The notes below the pieces were generated by a model. It was not told the DNA's origin and searched no databases. It saw only the letters and a program-made list of their open reading frames with translations. Source: Polyrhizophydium stewartii (lineage: Eukaryota > Chytridiomycota > Chytridiomycetes > Rhizophydiales). From it: a stretch of 32,344 nucleotides of DNA. Made by a program: the position numbers and the translations under genes. Of the stretch, positions 21,818 to 32,344 are shown piece by piece. Where the stretch lies: positions 1-32,344 of the forward strand of contig JADGIZ010000062.1 of NCBI GenBank assembly GCA_027604665.1, in the 5' to 3' direction. How positions within the stretch are numbered: position 1 is the first letter of the stretch; every line of letters begins with the position of its first letter.

Positions 21818-22159
21818 TTTAGATTCGCGCCGCGCGGCGATGCGCCGTCCACGCACGCCCAGCGGCAGGCACGGTTTGTGTGTGAGATGCTGCTGTCAGC
21901 GGGCGGCTCGCGATTGCAAGTCGCTGGCAAGTGGCCATCACCTTGCTTCCGGGCAGCGGCGGGAGCGTCTGCGGCGTCGACGATGCAGCGGCCGCCATGG
22001 TGGAGTCGGCCTTCGAAGAAGTGGGGGAAAGCACGCGGACGGAAGCCCCGACGCGGATGGCGGTCTGGCTAGTCGCCAACGTGCGCAGGTACACTCGGCT
22101 GCCCGAGAGCGTCTGCGGTCCAGGCTGCGATGGGTCGCCGGATCTGGGCTTGCCGCGAC
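21818..22159. promoter_or_regulatory. Divergent promoter region, EF-hand gene / SR140
   Basis: This 342-bp gap lies between two outward-pointing start codons, so both genes probably share it. It holds a CTTCCGG near 21949-21955 that resembles an ETS-type site. No TATA box or X-box (RFX site) was seen. Open frames crossing it show no family motif. Confidence 0.4.
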
Positions 22160-25100
22160 ATGGGCAAGGGCGACAAGGACAAGGACGACAAGGACCGCAA
22201 GCTGCCATGGGGCATCAACAAGCCCAAGCCGGGCAGCGCCAAGGTGCCTGCGCGTGCAGCTCGCGCCTCGGATGGCCGCCGCAGCGCACCCTCTTCCAGC
22301 ACCGCTCGCAGGCCGCGGCAGCAGCGCTCACGCCCGCCGCCTCGCAGACCCTGACCAAGGCCAAGATCGCGGCGTTCAGCGTCGGCGTGCAGAAGAAGTC
22401 GGCTCTCGAGAAGCAGCGCGAGGCCGACGAGGCCCGGCGCAAGGTGCAGCAGGGGCTTCTGACGTCGCACCCGCAACATCCTGCGCGCTGACTCGGTGTC
22501 CTTATGCCCGCCCGGGCAGCGCGAGGAGGAGGAGGCCGCCCGCGTGCTCGAGGAGTTCACTGCGTCGTTTGAGCAGACCAGCTCGGTGCGCCGCTGGGTC
22601 AAGGCGACGGTGTCGGCGCCAGACCACGACCCGGGAGCAGAGCCTGCGGAGCAGCCAAAGCCTGGATCAGCAAAGGCGCCCGCTGCCGCAGCGGCGTCCG
22701 CGCCCAAGCCGGCCGCGCCGAAGCCGCCGCCGCCGGTCTTCGAGAGCCGAGCACAGAAGCGCCGCAACATGGACGCCTTCCTCGAGGAGCTCAAGCAGCA
22801 GAATGCCGACGCTAGCAAGCGCAACCGCTCGGCGGCGGGATCGACAGCGAGTGGCGGTGGTGGGAGTACCAGTGGCCGCGGCAACAGCAGCGGAGGCGCC
22901 GCTGCGGGATCCTCATCGCGGCCTGGCCTCGCGAGCCTTGCCGACAGCATCCTGTCAAGCGCGTCGGCTCAACTCGACGACGCCTACTCGACCACGACCA
23001 ACCTGTTTGTTGGCAACATGAAGATGAGCGTGGTCGAGGACGATCTGAACCAGATGTTCGGCATGTTTGGCCCGCTGGCGAGCGTCAAGGTCATGGTGCC
23101 GCGCAACGAGGAGGAGATGCGGCGCGACCGCAAGTGGGGGTTTGTGTGCTTCATGCGGCGCGAAGATGCCGAGGACGCGCTAGCTGCGCTCGCAGGCCGC
23201 GAGCTCTTTGGCGTGCCGATGCATCTGGACTGGGGAAAGGGCATGACGCTGCCCGAGGAGCCCGTCTTTGGTGAGCGCCGAACGAGCTGACGCGGCGTCG
23301 ATGCAAGATGCATGCCGAGATGCTGACGCTGCCGCGATCGACAAGCCATGCCCGAGGCCGAGGCACGGCGGCGCAAGCTCGCGATGGGCATCCGAGGTCG
23401 GTCAGCGCTTTTGGGGACCGCACGCACGATGGGCCAGGGACTGACAATCGCCCGTTGCTGGGTGGGGCCAAAGACCGCCCTCGGGACCGCCTGCGCAGCG
23501 CCGCAGGCGAGATCCACGTTGCGGTGCCGTCGGACAAGCAGCAGCTCGTGATCATCCACAGTACCATCGAGAGCGTGCTTGTGCACGGCCCGCATTTCGA
23601 GCAGCATCGGATCAGGGCCGAGAGCGGCAACCCAGATTTCGCGTTTCTGGTCAACTACAAGGTCGCGAGCCGCCGCCGTTTCCGTGCCTCTGCGGCCGCG
23701 CGCGCGCTGCCGCTGCTGCTCTGCTGCGTGCGCTGACCCGACGGACCTGCAGTCCAGAGAGCACCAATACTACCGCTGGAAGCTCTACTCGCTGACGCAG
23801 GGCGACCAGATCGACCGCTGGTGCGAGGAGCCGTTTTCGATGGTCAAGGACGGCCCGCTATGGATCCCGCCCCCGCAGCCGTTCAGCGACCAGCCTGTGG
23901 GTTGCATGCACGCACGCGGCGGCTGCTGCGCTTGCTTTGGCAGCGTCGGCTCTGTTGGCTCACTCAAGCGTGCAGGGTGCATCGGACGACGACGGTGCCG
24001 CGAGCGACGACGGATCAGACACGCTTGATGGCGGCGATCCCGAGGATGTGGAGCTGCGTCGCGGTCCGCTGACAGTGGCCGAGCGCAAGCGGTTTGCACG
24101 CATGCTGCGGCGCATGACGACGGACCGCCTGCAGATTGCCAAGGCGATGGTGTTCTGCATCGAGCGGGTGGACGCGACCGAGGAAATCCAGAACATCCTG
24201 TTGCGGTCGCTGCTGGCGCCGACGACGCCGCTGGTGCCGACCAAGATGGGCCGGCTGTTTCTGCTGAGCGACGTCCTGTGCAACACGGTCGTGAGCCCCA
24301 ACGGATGGCGGCTCCGCGCGGGCGTGCAGAAGCACTTGGACGAGGTGTTTGCGCACTTTGGCCTGCAGTGGCGTGCGGTCGAGTCGCGGCTCAAGGCGGA
24401 GCAGATCCGCAAGGCCGTCATGGCCGTGGTGGCTGCGTGGGAGGCGTACCATGTGCTGACGGGCAGCGCGGCCGAGGAGCTGCGGGCCGCGTTTGCCAGT
24501 GGCGACCGCACCGGCGTTGCGAGCGGCGGCCGCGGGGCGGGATCTGTGGACGGCGACGGCGACGGGACAGGCTCCGGCGCGGCGGACCCGACGGCGGCCA
24601 AGTTTGTGCGCGCGCCAATGACCGGGTTTGTGCCTATCGAAGCCGAGCCGACGCGCCGTGTGCTGGACGAGCTCCGGCGCAACGCACAGGCCGGGGCGGC
24701 GCAGGCGACAACCGAGGAGTCCATCGAGGCTGCTGCGCCGCCCGCATCAGCGCCAGCAGATGCAGGCCGCGACGAGGATCTCGACGGAGAGCCGCTGGCG
24801 GCGCCGGTCAGGTCGCCGGGAGCCGCGCCGGCCGCACAAGGCGCTGCGCCTGCCGCTGCTGCCGCTGCCACATCCGTTGCTGCTGTTGGGACCGCCGCTG
24901 CTCCTGCCGCGGTCGATGGCGACGGAGATGACGATGAGGATCTTGACGGCGTGCCTCTCCAGCTGCCGCCCAAGCCCGCGCCGGCTGCCCCCGCTGCGGC
25001 CAGCAACAACGACGGCGATGCCGAAGAGGACGAGGACATTGACGGCGTCCCGCTGCAGCTGCCGCCGCGGCAGGTGCTCTCTGCGGCGCCGATGGCCGTG

Positions 25101-25160
25101 GTCGCCGACGACGACGACGACGACGATGAGGATCTCGATGGCGTTCCGCTCACGAAATGA
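22160..25160 (+). CDS. U2SURP: U2 snRNP-associated SURP protein SR140/U2SURP
   Basis: Seven exons: 22160-22243, 22312-22443, 22520-23270, 23346-23396, 23474-23661, 23753-23896, 23976-25160 (2535 nt, 844 aa). Early motifs KIAAFSVGVQKK and VLEEFTASFEQ match SR140. The RRM (about 230-312) has TTNLFVGNMKM and RKWGFVCFMRREDAEDAL with FGPLASVKVM between them. The SURP module (about 355-430) reads IIHSTIESVLVHGPHFEQ through REHQYYRWKLYSL. The CID-like domain (about 480-620) reads LQIAKAMVFCIERVDATEEI and LFLLSDVLCNT. The tail has four D[LI]DG[VE]PL repeats. SR140 binds U2 snRNP and helps branch-site recognition. The protein ends right after the repeats; the cwf21-like segment and RS domain of the human protein are absent. 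Start could instead be the in-frame ATG at 22130, and exon 2 could begin at 22300. Confidence 0.92.
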
Positions 25161-25262
25161 ACGCGAGCGGAAGAATTGCTTGCGTCCGAACCTGTCCGAA
25201 CGCTTGGGCTCGATGATTGGCGGTGGGCTGCGGCGGCTCGGCGACCGGGGGGGGGGCGGAGC

Positions 25263-28200
25263 ATGGAGCCACGGGGTGCACCAACATGTGGAGCGCGGCT
25301 GACGCAGCGTGGTGCGTCCGACAGACTACGGCCCGTTTGTGGCGGCCGTCCAGCAGGCGGGCCTGCGTCTCGGCAACGCGGACGTTGACAGCGGCAGCGG
25401 AGGCAGCGGAGGCAGCGGCGCGCAGCGCTGGTGGTTTGGTGAGCGCCGTACCACGCAGGGCCTGGCATGGCCTTGCGGCGGCTCGGCGTTGCTGATGGCC
25501 AGCAGACTCGGCGCAGTCGGCGTTTGTGTTTGGCACCCGTCTGCAGGCGCGGCTCAAGGGCATGTCGCCTGCGGACCGAGACGCCTTTCTCGACGACCTT
25601 GGCTCGCAGATGGACTCGCCCGAAACGCTCGCTGCGCTGCTGGGCGAGGTGCGGCGCGCCGCGGCAGGCGGCACGGGTGAAGTTGGCGGCAGCGGCAGCG
25701 GCAGCGGCGCCGGGTGCGTGGCGTCGGCGTGTCTGCGTGCGTGCTCGTCGTCGCGGCTGACGGGCTTGTGCACGGGCAGGACCATGCTGCGACAGACGAC
25801 GCTTGCGCGGATGCTGCTCGGGATCGACTCGCTGCAGCCGTTTGTGGTGCAGCGGCTGCTCGAGAAGCTGGCCGAGTTCACGGCGCACGACATGTGAGCG
25901 GGCCCGCCCTCCGCGGCGAGGATCGCGGCAAGCGGCTGACCAGAACCTCGTCGCGGCGCCATGGACTTGTCTGCAGAACAAACACAGGCGCCAACGTGCC
26001 CAAGATGATCATCAAGCAGCTGTGCTGGCTGGACTACATCGTCGACTCCGGCGCGATGCTCGAGAAGCTGGTCGAAGTGCTCCAGATTGCGTCGCACGAG
26101 GTCCAGATTGAGCTTGTGGGCAGCATCCCCGAAATGGTCGTGGACAGCGAGCACCAGCGCGCGTCGCTGTACTTGATCGACCTCATGACGCAAGTGCCGG
26201 ATCTGACGCGCGCGGTGCTGGACACGCTCACGAGCCTGTCCATGGACGAGGACGCGCTGGCGGCCGTGCGCGAGCGGTGCATCGACAAGCTCGAGTCGGC
26301 CGATCTCGACACGCTGCCGGTCGTGATCCGGTTCTTGCTGCATCTGGTCTCGCCGGAATCGGCGCCTGGCGCTATCAGGCGGATCCGCATGCGGCTCAGC
26401 ATGGACGCGATTGCAAATGTGTTGCGGATGGAGGCCAAGGAGGTCGAGGTTGGGCGGTCCAAGGGCAAGAAGCCCGAGCGGCAGCCGCAGGCATTGATTC
26501 TCGGTGCGTGTGTGCGGCAGACTGCAAGAGAGGCAGAGGGTCATCCAGCCGTGATGTGCTTCTTGGCTGACGCGAGATGCAGAGAGCATCCGCACGTCGC
26601 TGCAGACGAGGCCATTTCTGCAGGATGCGTGGCTGCGCGCCATCAGCGACATTGAGACGCCCAGCATGTTTCGCCCGCTAGACATGCTGGTCGTAATTGT
26701 CGTGTACTCGCTGTCCATGTCGCACCGCAAGAAGGCGCAGGCCGTTGTCAAGAAGAAGGCTCTGACTGGCGATCTGACGCCTGCGCTGATCCGCCGCACG
26801 CTGGCCGACCACGGCGCGAGCATCCCGGGGCAAGTGACGCAAACGGCAGCCCCGCCCCCATCTGCTGCTTCGTCGTCCGCACCGCATCATTGCGTTTCTC
26901 GTTTGGCGACTCAGGCGTGCTGACACTGGCTTGCGGTTGACGCGGCAGGTACTTCAACTCGATCCTCGGCCTCGCCGACTTTATGCTGTCGACGGCGCTC
27001 GAGTCCTGCCACGATCTGTGCATCGAGGTCTACGCAGGGCTGTTCCGAGCGAGCGACGTTGTTGGCAGGCAGCAAGTGATTGCGTCGTTGGCGACGCACA
27101 TTGGCACGGGCATTGATTTCAACATCACCGTCAGTCTCAATGTGCTCTTGGATCTGTCGCGCAACGAGCCCGAGAACGTGACGCCGTTTTCTATTTTTAT
27201 CAAGAGCATTTTGGACCGTGGGTTGTGCTGTGTTGTCTGACGATTCCCAGCGCGGGAGAAGGAGCCCGGGTCGTGGTGATGTCGAGGTTGGCTGACGTGT
27301 TGGCGGTGTCAGATCTCGACAAGCTGAGCATGTCCAGCGTGCGAAAGTTCTTTGAAGTGCTCTCGAATCTCGCTGTGCTGGTGAGTTTGTGCCTTCATGC
27401 GAGTCGGCCGAGAATGGATGTCCTGGCCCATCGAGAGTATCGTGACCTGACATGCCTGAAAGCCCTGTCCCGCCACGCAGAGCGACAACGAGTCGTTTGA
27501 CCCCAGTGCTGGCGCGCAAGTCGTCTCGTACGAGTCGTCGATCCTCACGGATTTGCATATTGTGATCCGCAAGCAGCTGGGTGGTAGCGACCGCAAGTAC
27601 AAGCAAATCGGCGTGCTGGGTGCTGTGGTGCTGATTCAAAAACTTGCCGAGCGAGGTATGTTGAACGAGGACTTGGATGGCGGGCAACGGTGTGTGGGGG
27701 GAGGCGGCGGCAAGCTGATCTTGGGCTGACTCGCTGACGGTGGCCGCAGGCAAGATGACGCCGCATACGCGCAAGCAATCGCAGCAGATCTTTGAGATGG
27801 CTGTCTCGAGCTGCCGGCAGAGCATGGTGGGATGAGGATTGGGAGGCGGGGAGCGTGTGCACTCCCCCATCGACGCACAAAACGGCACGAACGGGGATCG
27901 CTGACACGACCGATGTCCATGCCACATGGGCTGGCCGCTGGCTGTTACCGGGTACTCCATGGCGGCGCCAAGGCCTGCATCTGCATTGCCTTTGACGAAA
28001 TTGCGTTTGCGGTCAGCCAGGGCAAGCTGGACGCAGCGTTTGTCAAGTGGCTGCGCAAACGCGTGATTGGCAGCTTCCTGAGTCTGTTTGTGCTCGAGGA
28101 GGCCGAGGCGGTCGAGGTTGTCGGGCACGTGCGCGCCGCCGCGGAGGACCTGCCGCGGCTTGTGGCCGCGCCGGCCAAGTGGATGGACATTGATGTGAGT

Positions 28201-31200
28201 GTCGTGGAGGCTTGGTTGCTTATTCTTGTACGAGCCAACAGCGATGTGGGCTGACGGCGAGACTATCCGATCGGCAGAACTGTGATGGATGTGTGCAGCT
28301 GTACCCGCTTTCGCTCCGCGCGATCGGCGACGTCGCGGCGCACATGCCGCAACCCGCGCCAGAGGGCGACGTGTTCCAGCTTGCGCGCGATGCGAGCGTG
28401 CTGGCCGTGCTGTGCTCCGAGTTCAAGCTGCTGCAGGCGTGTGATGCGGCGATGCCTGCGCCGCCTGACGACACACTGCAGCTGCTGCTATTTGCCGGGC
28501 TGCTGCTGTTTGCACGCCAGGACGTTGCGGTGCGTCTGGATGCTCGTTTGCCATGATCTGCAGTCCGTGCGGCGGCTGACGATGCGATGTCGTGCTGGTG
28601 ATTGTGCTGGTGGCGATGGTGCTTGTGGCGGCGGCGGGTGAGCAGGAGATTAATGTCGAGTTTGACGCCGCTGCACGGCACGCCATGTGCACGGCGCTAT
28701 TTGCGGCCATCAACTGGTGCGTGCATCTGTGCGCGTGGCGAGCTGCTGAATCCTGCTGCGCCAGGTGGATGGGGCTATGGCATAGCTGACCCATGTGCGC
28801 TGTCGTGGCTGCACAGGCTGCGCGAGGTGCTCAACTACCACAGTGCTAGAGCCGACGACCAGACAGGCCCGCTCTGCTTGGCGCGCGTCTCGCACATTCT
28901 CGAGCTGGAGCAGTATCTACAGTCGATTCTGAATGCGCTACCGGGCTGGCTGCCGCCTTCGATGGCCGAGGACGCGTCGGCGGGTGCATTGGACGGCGCG
29001 AGCGCGGCAACAGGCTCAGGGGCAGCGGGCGGCACGCGAGCCACGGTGGTTGTGCCTTCATCGGCGGTTCTGTTTGTTGAGGACGACCCGCAGGTGAGTT
29101 CAAGCGCGTTTGTGTGGCGACGAGGCGCGAGATCTGATACTGCACTGCGCATACGTGCGGATGCGGATGCAGATGCTGGACAACCCGCCGGCGACGCCGT
29201 GGGACACGCCCGAGCCCAAGCCGCGCAAGGGCGGCCGGGGAGCCAAGGCGCCTGCCAAGGCGCGCACGGCGCCGCTGCTGTGGGAGATGCGCGAGCTGCG
29301 GCCGCTGATGCGCGAGCTGGAGCTGGACGTGTTTTCGCTGCTGGTGGTAGCGGCCGAGGGCGAGGGCGAGGGCGAGCGCAATGGGCTCGGGATCGGCGAG
29401 CTCGAGTTTCTGCTCTCTGACCTGGCGATCAAGGTGGACGTGCACTTTGGCCCAAAACAGCGCACAGCGGCACGGCGGGCGCTGCTTGGGCGGGCGGACG
29501 TGGAGCTCGTGTCGCGGCTGACGGCGCGCGAGGTGTTTTCGCGTCTTGTGGTGGTGATGCCCGGCGTGTGCAAGGCGCTCGAGACGGTGGCCAACGGGCT
29601 GCAGGAGCTGATGACGGACGCGGACAGCGTGATTGGCGTTGTGGATCTGCCGCTGCTGGGCATGTTTGAGACGATCATGCGCGTGGTGGCGTCTCTGCTC
29701 AGGTGGCCGGCGCTGGCGGACTCGGCGATGCGCGACGACCGGATCAACTTTCTCGAGGTGCTGGCGAGCAGGTCGGTGCTTCTCCAGTCGGACGCTCGAA
29801 GATCCGGAGGCGGCGACGGCGGCGATGCCGGCGGCGACGCGCCGCGACAGGAGCAGCTTGTTGCTGGCGCATTTGACTACATGGCGCGGTTCGAAAAGTG
29901 TCTTGTGACGGCCGAGGCGGCCGCCGGCCTTCAGACGGTGCTGACGGCGCTGCAGACGCTGGGACCTGCGAGCGAGGGCATGCACACGCGGCTGCGGTTC
30001 TTTTCGAAGAGCTTTGTGAGCCGCAGCTGGCGCGACGCAAGCACGCTCAAGAGCGAGACGCTCATGTTCCTGATCCAGCAGCACATTTCGATGGCGGCGG
30101 ATCCGCTGCAGGTCATTGAGGACTACGTGACGCGGGCGTTTGACGCGCTGGCGGAGCGCGACGCGGCGGTGCTCGAGGAGTATCCGCTCCTGACGCGCAG
30201 CACGTTCCTGTCGTTCTACAAGGCGGCGTTTGGCGGGCTGTGCCAGGTTGCGGGCCAGTTCTCGGCCGACGGCGGGGCCGAGGGCGGGGCCGCTGCGCTG
30301 GCGACCATTTCGCAACTGACGACGTGCTTCACGACGGCGGTTGGGCACGTGCGGCGGTTCGAGCAGGCGGCGCTCAAGAGCGTACTGCTGAAGCAGAGCC
30401 GGGCGTTCTTGCAGGCGTTCATCAAGCGGGTGCTCCCGGTGCTGACGCGCGAGTTCAAGCGCGCGCGCGAGGACATTATCAAGATGCTGCGGCGGGTGCA
30501 GACGGGCACGCGGCTGCTGCAGTCTGTGTGCAGCGAGTCCAAGACGGCGCGGGATGCGGCGCTTGCGGCGTGTGTGCCGCCGATGCGCAAGACGCTCGAG
30601 ACGTTCTTGTACGAGGTCAAGCGGCTGCTGGCGGACAACAACAGTCTGCAGGCGTTTTCGATTGGCAATCTCAAGCATCGGGCGATCACGGGCGAGGTGA
30701 TTTCGTCGCAGATCCCGAACGTTGTCGGCGCGGACGAGGACGGCGGGGGCAGCGACGGCAGCGCGGGCGGAGCAGGCGATGGCCGTGGTGATGGCGTCAG
30801 CGACGGCGAGCAGGAGCGCGAGCGCGAGCGCGAGCGTGCGTCGGCGAAGCGCGGCAAGCAGGCCAAGGGCAAGAGCGCCGGTAGCGGCAGTGGCGTCGTG
30901 GCCAGCGCCAGAAGCAGCGGCGCCAAGCGTGCGTCCGGCGCCGCGGCGCGCAAGCCGGCGGCAGGAGCAGCAGCAGCGGCAGCGGTGCTGAGCGACGCGG
31001 AGATGCCGGTCGAGTACCGGGTGAGGTGGCGGAGACCTGCCGCGTGAGACGCGTGAGACTGTGGGCGATGCTGACTGCTTCGAGCAGGGCAAGTCTGGGC
31101 GCATGTTCACGAGCACGCGCGGAGGGCAGTTTAAGCCCGCCGAGGTGCTGCGCAAGCGGCGTGCGGTGCACAGGCCCGGCCCGCTGCCGACGGCGGCCGA

Positions 31201-32182
31201 GAGCGACGCGGGTGGTGGCGACGACGGCGACGGTGGCGGCGACGGTGGCAAAGGCGGCGAGGAGGAGGAGCCCGAGGTTGTCGACAGCGACAGCGCGGAC
31301 GAGGGCGAGCCGCGCGGCGGCAGGAAGCGGCAGCGACGGGCAGGCGACGGGTCGGATCTGGACTTGGTCGGCGGCGGCGGCGGCGGCGGCGGAGATGTCG
31401 ACGGCGGCGACGATGCTTCTCATGCTTCGGACGCGTCGGACTCTGGCGAGATGGCCGGGTCGCCGGACCTGGAGCCCGCGCCCGAGGTGCCAGCGGCGGC
31501 GCCGGTGCCGGCAGCGGCGCTGAACCTCGCGCCGATGCGGCGCATGGGGCTTGCGCGCGGGCGGGCACCCACGGCGGCGGCGGCGGCGGCGGCGGGCGGC
31601 ACACAGCCGTCGTCGAGCGGCGGAGCGTCGTCGTCGCCCGCGTCGGCGTCGATCGTGTCGGCGGGCGCGGCGGCCACGCAGGCTGCGCAGCCGCCGGCGG
31701 GCGCGGCGGGAGCGGTTGTGGCGGGCGTGCAGCGCGTGCGGCGGCTTGGCCCCGGGCGGCGGCTGGGGCTCGCGGCGCTGTCGCAGGGGCTCAGCCTGTC
31801 GCAGGCTGCGGCGACGGCGGCGTCGAGCGCGGGCACCAGCGCGGGCGTGTGGCCGCCGCAGCTGCCGGCGCGATCGGGCCTCGGGCCGCGGGCATCGGGC
31901 GGCGGCAGTCGTGGCGGCGGTGGCGGCGGACGCGGCCGGCGCATTGCGGGCGACAGCGGCGACGACATCGAGGACAGCGACGACGCGGGCGAGGCGGTCG
32001 GCACGGACGGCAGCGACGAGGAGGGCGCGGACAGCAGCGACACGGATCTGGACGGGTTTATCGCCAGCGACGGCTCGGACGTCGAGATGGGCGCCGACGA
32101 CCCGCTGCTGGACGACGGCAGCGCCAGCGACCGAGGGCCGGCGACTGAGGGCGGCAGGCGGGGAATGAAAGGCGGGGAATGA
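25263..32182 (+). CDS. FANCD2: Fanconi anaemia protein FANCD2
   Basis: Sixteen exons: 25263-25275, 25325-25438, 25506-25713, 25780-25893, 25977-26503, 26583-26829, 26949-27217, 27313-27380, 27481-27655, 27750-27826, 27973-28194, 28299-28529, 28646-28716, 28817-29093, 29173-31020, 31088-32182 (5556 nt, 1851 aa). FANCD2 landmarks occur in order: ARMLLGIDSLQPFVVQRLLE, IIKQLCWLDYIVD, SIFIKSILDHLDKLSMSSV, LHIVIRKQLGGS, FREDIIK-like REDIIKMLRRVQTGTRLLQ, and IGNLKHRAITGEVISSQ. Lys493 in FIKSILD (codon 27202-27204) aligns with human Lys561, the mono-ubiquitination site. With FANCI it forms a clamp on DNA that directs interstrand-crosslink repair and protects stalled forks. The core ends near residue 1385; the remaining 465 or so residues are low complexity. 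The 13-nt first exon is the least certain part. Confidence 0.92.
26830..26948 (+). other. GC-AG intron 6 of FANCD2
   Basis: The donor is GG|GCAAGT and the acceptor GCGGCAG. Splicing gives ASIPGYFNSILGLADFM, matching the human order of motifs. The GT inside GCAAGT would shift the frame. Confidence 0.75.
27202..27204 (+). other. Predicted FANCD2 mono-ubiquitination codon (Lys493)
   Basis: This AAG codes the lysine in IFIKSILDHLDKLS, which lines up with human VFVKGILDYLDNIS, where Lys561 is modified by FANCL/UBE2T. The assignment is by alignment of short flanking motifs. Confidence 0.8.
30722..32182 (+). repeat. Low-complexity coding tail of FANCD2
   Basis: The coding sequence is made of Gly/Asp/Ser, Arg-Glu and Ala/Gly runs. 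Visible pieces include an RERERER stretch near 30808-30837, an EEEE patch, poly-Gly at about 31370-31392, poly-Ala at about 31570-31595, an RG-rich GRGRR patch and a final Asp/Ser-rich acidic block. GGCGGC- and GACGGC-type codon repeats dominate, which would favour replication slippage. Confidence 0.75.
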
Positions 32183-32344
32183 AAGGCGGCGCGCGGAGGC
32201 GCGTTGCGGTTGCGGTGGAGATCGCCAGGTGCGGAGTGCCGGCCGCTGCTGCTGCGCACAGGAGGCGGCCGCCTGCCCGCCGCCAGCCCGGCGCGGGCAT
32301 GCGCGCGGGGCGTGAACGCGGGCATGCGAACGGGCGGGCGGCAG
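32183..32344. other. 3' flank of FANCD2, no gene seen
   Basis: This 162-bp GC-rich end holds no supported gene. A short direct repeat, GGGGAATGAAAGGC, spans the stop codon and the first bases after it (about 32160-32188). No AATAAA was found. Confidence 0.5.

Noticed and set aside
25246..25257. Poly-G run, and similar runs at 5302-5310 and 8402-8412
   Set aside because: These homopolymers lie in an intergenic gap and two introns; no gene break or programmed frameshift is implied.
23960..25981. 673-codon minus-strand frame opposite SR140 and FANCD2
   Set aside because: It is Ser/Ala/Arg-rich, has no recognisable domain, and crosses two strongly supported sense genes.
28846..31251. 801-codon open frame antisense to FANCD2
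   Set aside because: It is Arg/His/Ala-rich with no family motif and lies opposite a well-supported coding exon; high GC content keeps the antisense frame open.
31061..32182. A separate gene starting at ATG 31061
   Set aside because: The ATG lies inside a well-formed intron (31021-31087), and the downstream frame joins FANCD2 in phase 0, so a tail exon is simpler. Long reads could change this.

Overview
This window is nuclear DNA from a eukaryote, most likely an early-diverging, flagellated (zoosporic) fungus of chytrid type with a very GC-rich genome. The fungal signs are the tail of a chitin-deacetylase-like gene, a Git1/Munc13-like C2-MUN protein, a HAP5/NF-YC subunit, and many short introns (about 49-127 nt, most with a CTGAC-like branch site). 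The flagellate sign is a large protein of repeated degenerate EF-hands, a type known from axonemes. LAMTOR2, FANCD2 and a NEK kinase together also fit a fungus that kept ancestral opisthokont genes. The species is not determined. I see no mobile element, rRNA, tRNA, CRISPR array or bacterial-type operon.

Layout, left to right: (1) 2-370 (+) end of a polysaccharide deacetylase; (2) 496-5005 (-) C2-MUN domain protein, 10 exons; (3) 5049-6791 (-) TPR protein resembling ETT1/Nro1, 3 exons; (4) 6839-7549 (-) LAMTOR2 roadblock protein, 4 exons; (5) 8328-11609 (+) DNA ligase I, 13 exons; (6) 11697-13268 (+) NEK-like kinase, 6 exons; (7) 13463-14318 (-) NF-YC/HAP5, 3 exons; (8) 14792-17860 (-) intronless MFSD1-like transporter; (9) 17936-21817 (-) EF-hand repeat protein, 13 exons; (10) 22160-25160 (+) SR140/U2SURP, 7 exons; (11) 25263-32182 (+) FANCD2, 16 exons. 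Exon chains were built by hand from reading-frame continuity, splice signals and remembered family motifs; every complete chain sums to a multiple of three.

Genes are packed tightly. The minus-strand run LAMTOR2, ETT1-like, C2-MUN has gaps of only 47 and 43 bp. LAMTOR2/ligase and EF-hand/SR140 are divergent pairs with shared promoter regions. Functions are mixed: replication and repair (ligase I, FANCD2), splicing (SR140), transcription (NF-YC), TORC1/lysosome (LAMTOR2, MFSD1-like), membrane traffic (C2-MUN), and cilium or cell cycle (EF-hand protein, NEK). I do not infer one pathway from the neighbourhood.

The best leads are: a FANCD2 orthologue that keeps the mono-ubiquitination lysine but carries a roughly 465-residue low-complexity tail; four GC-AG introns among about 66 reconstructed, one splitting the PIP box of DNA ligase I; an intron-retention route that would fuse LAMTOR2 in frame to the ETT1-like protein; and the multi-EF-hand protein itself.
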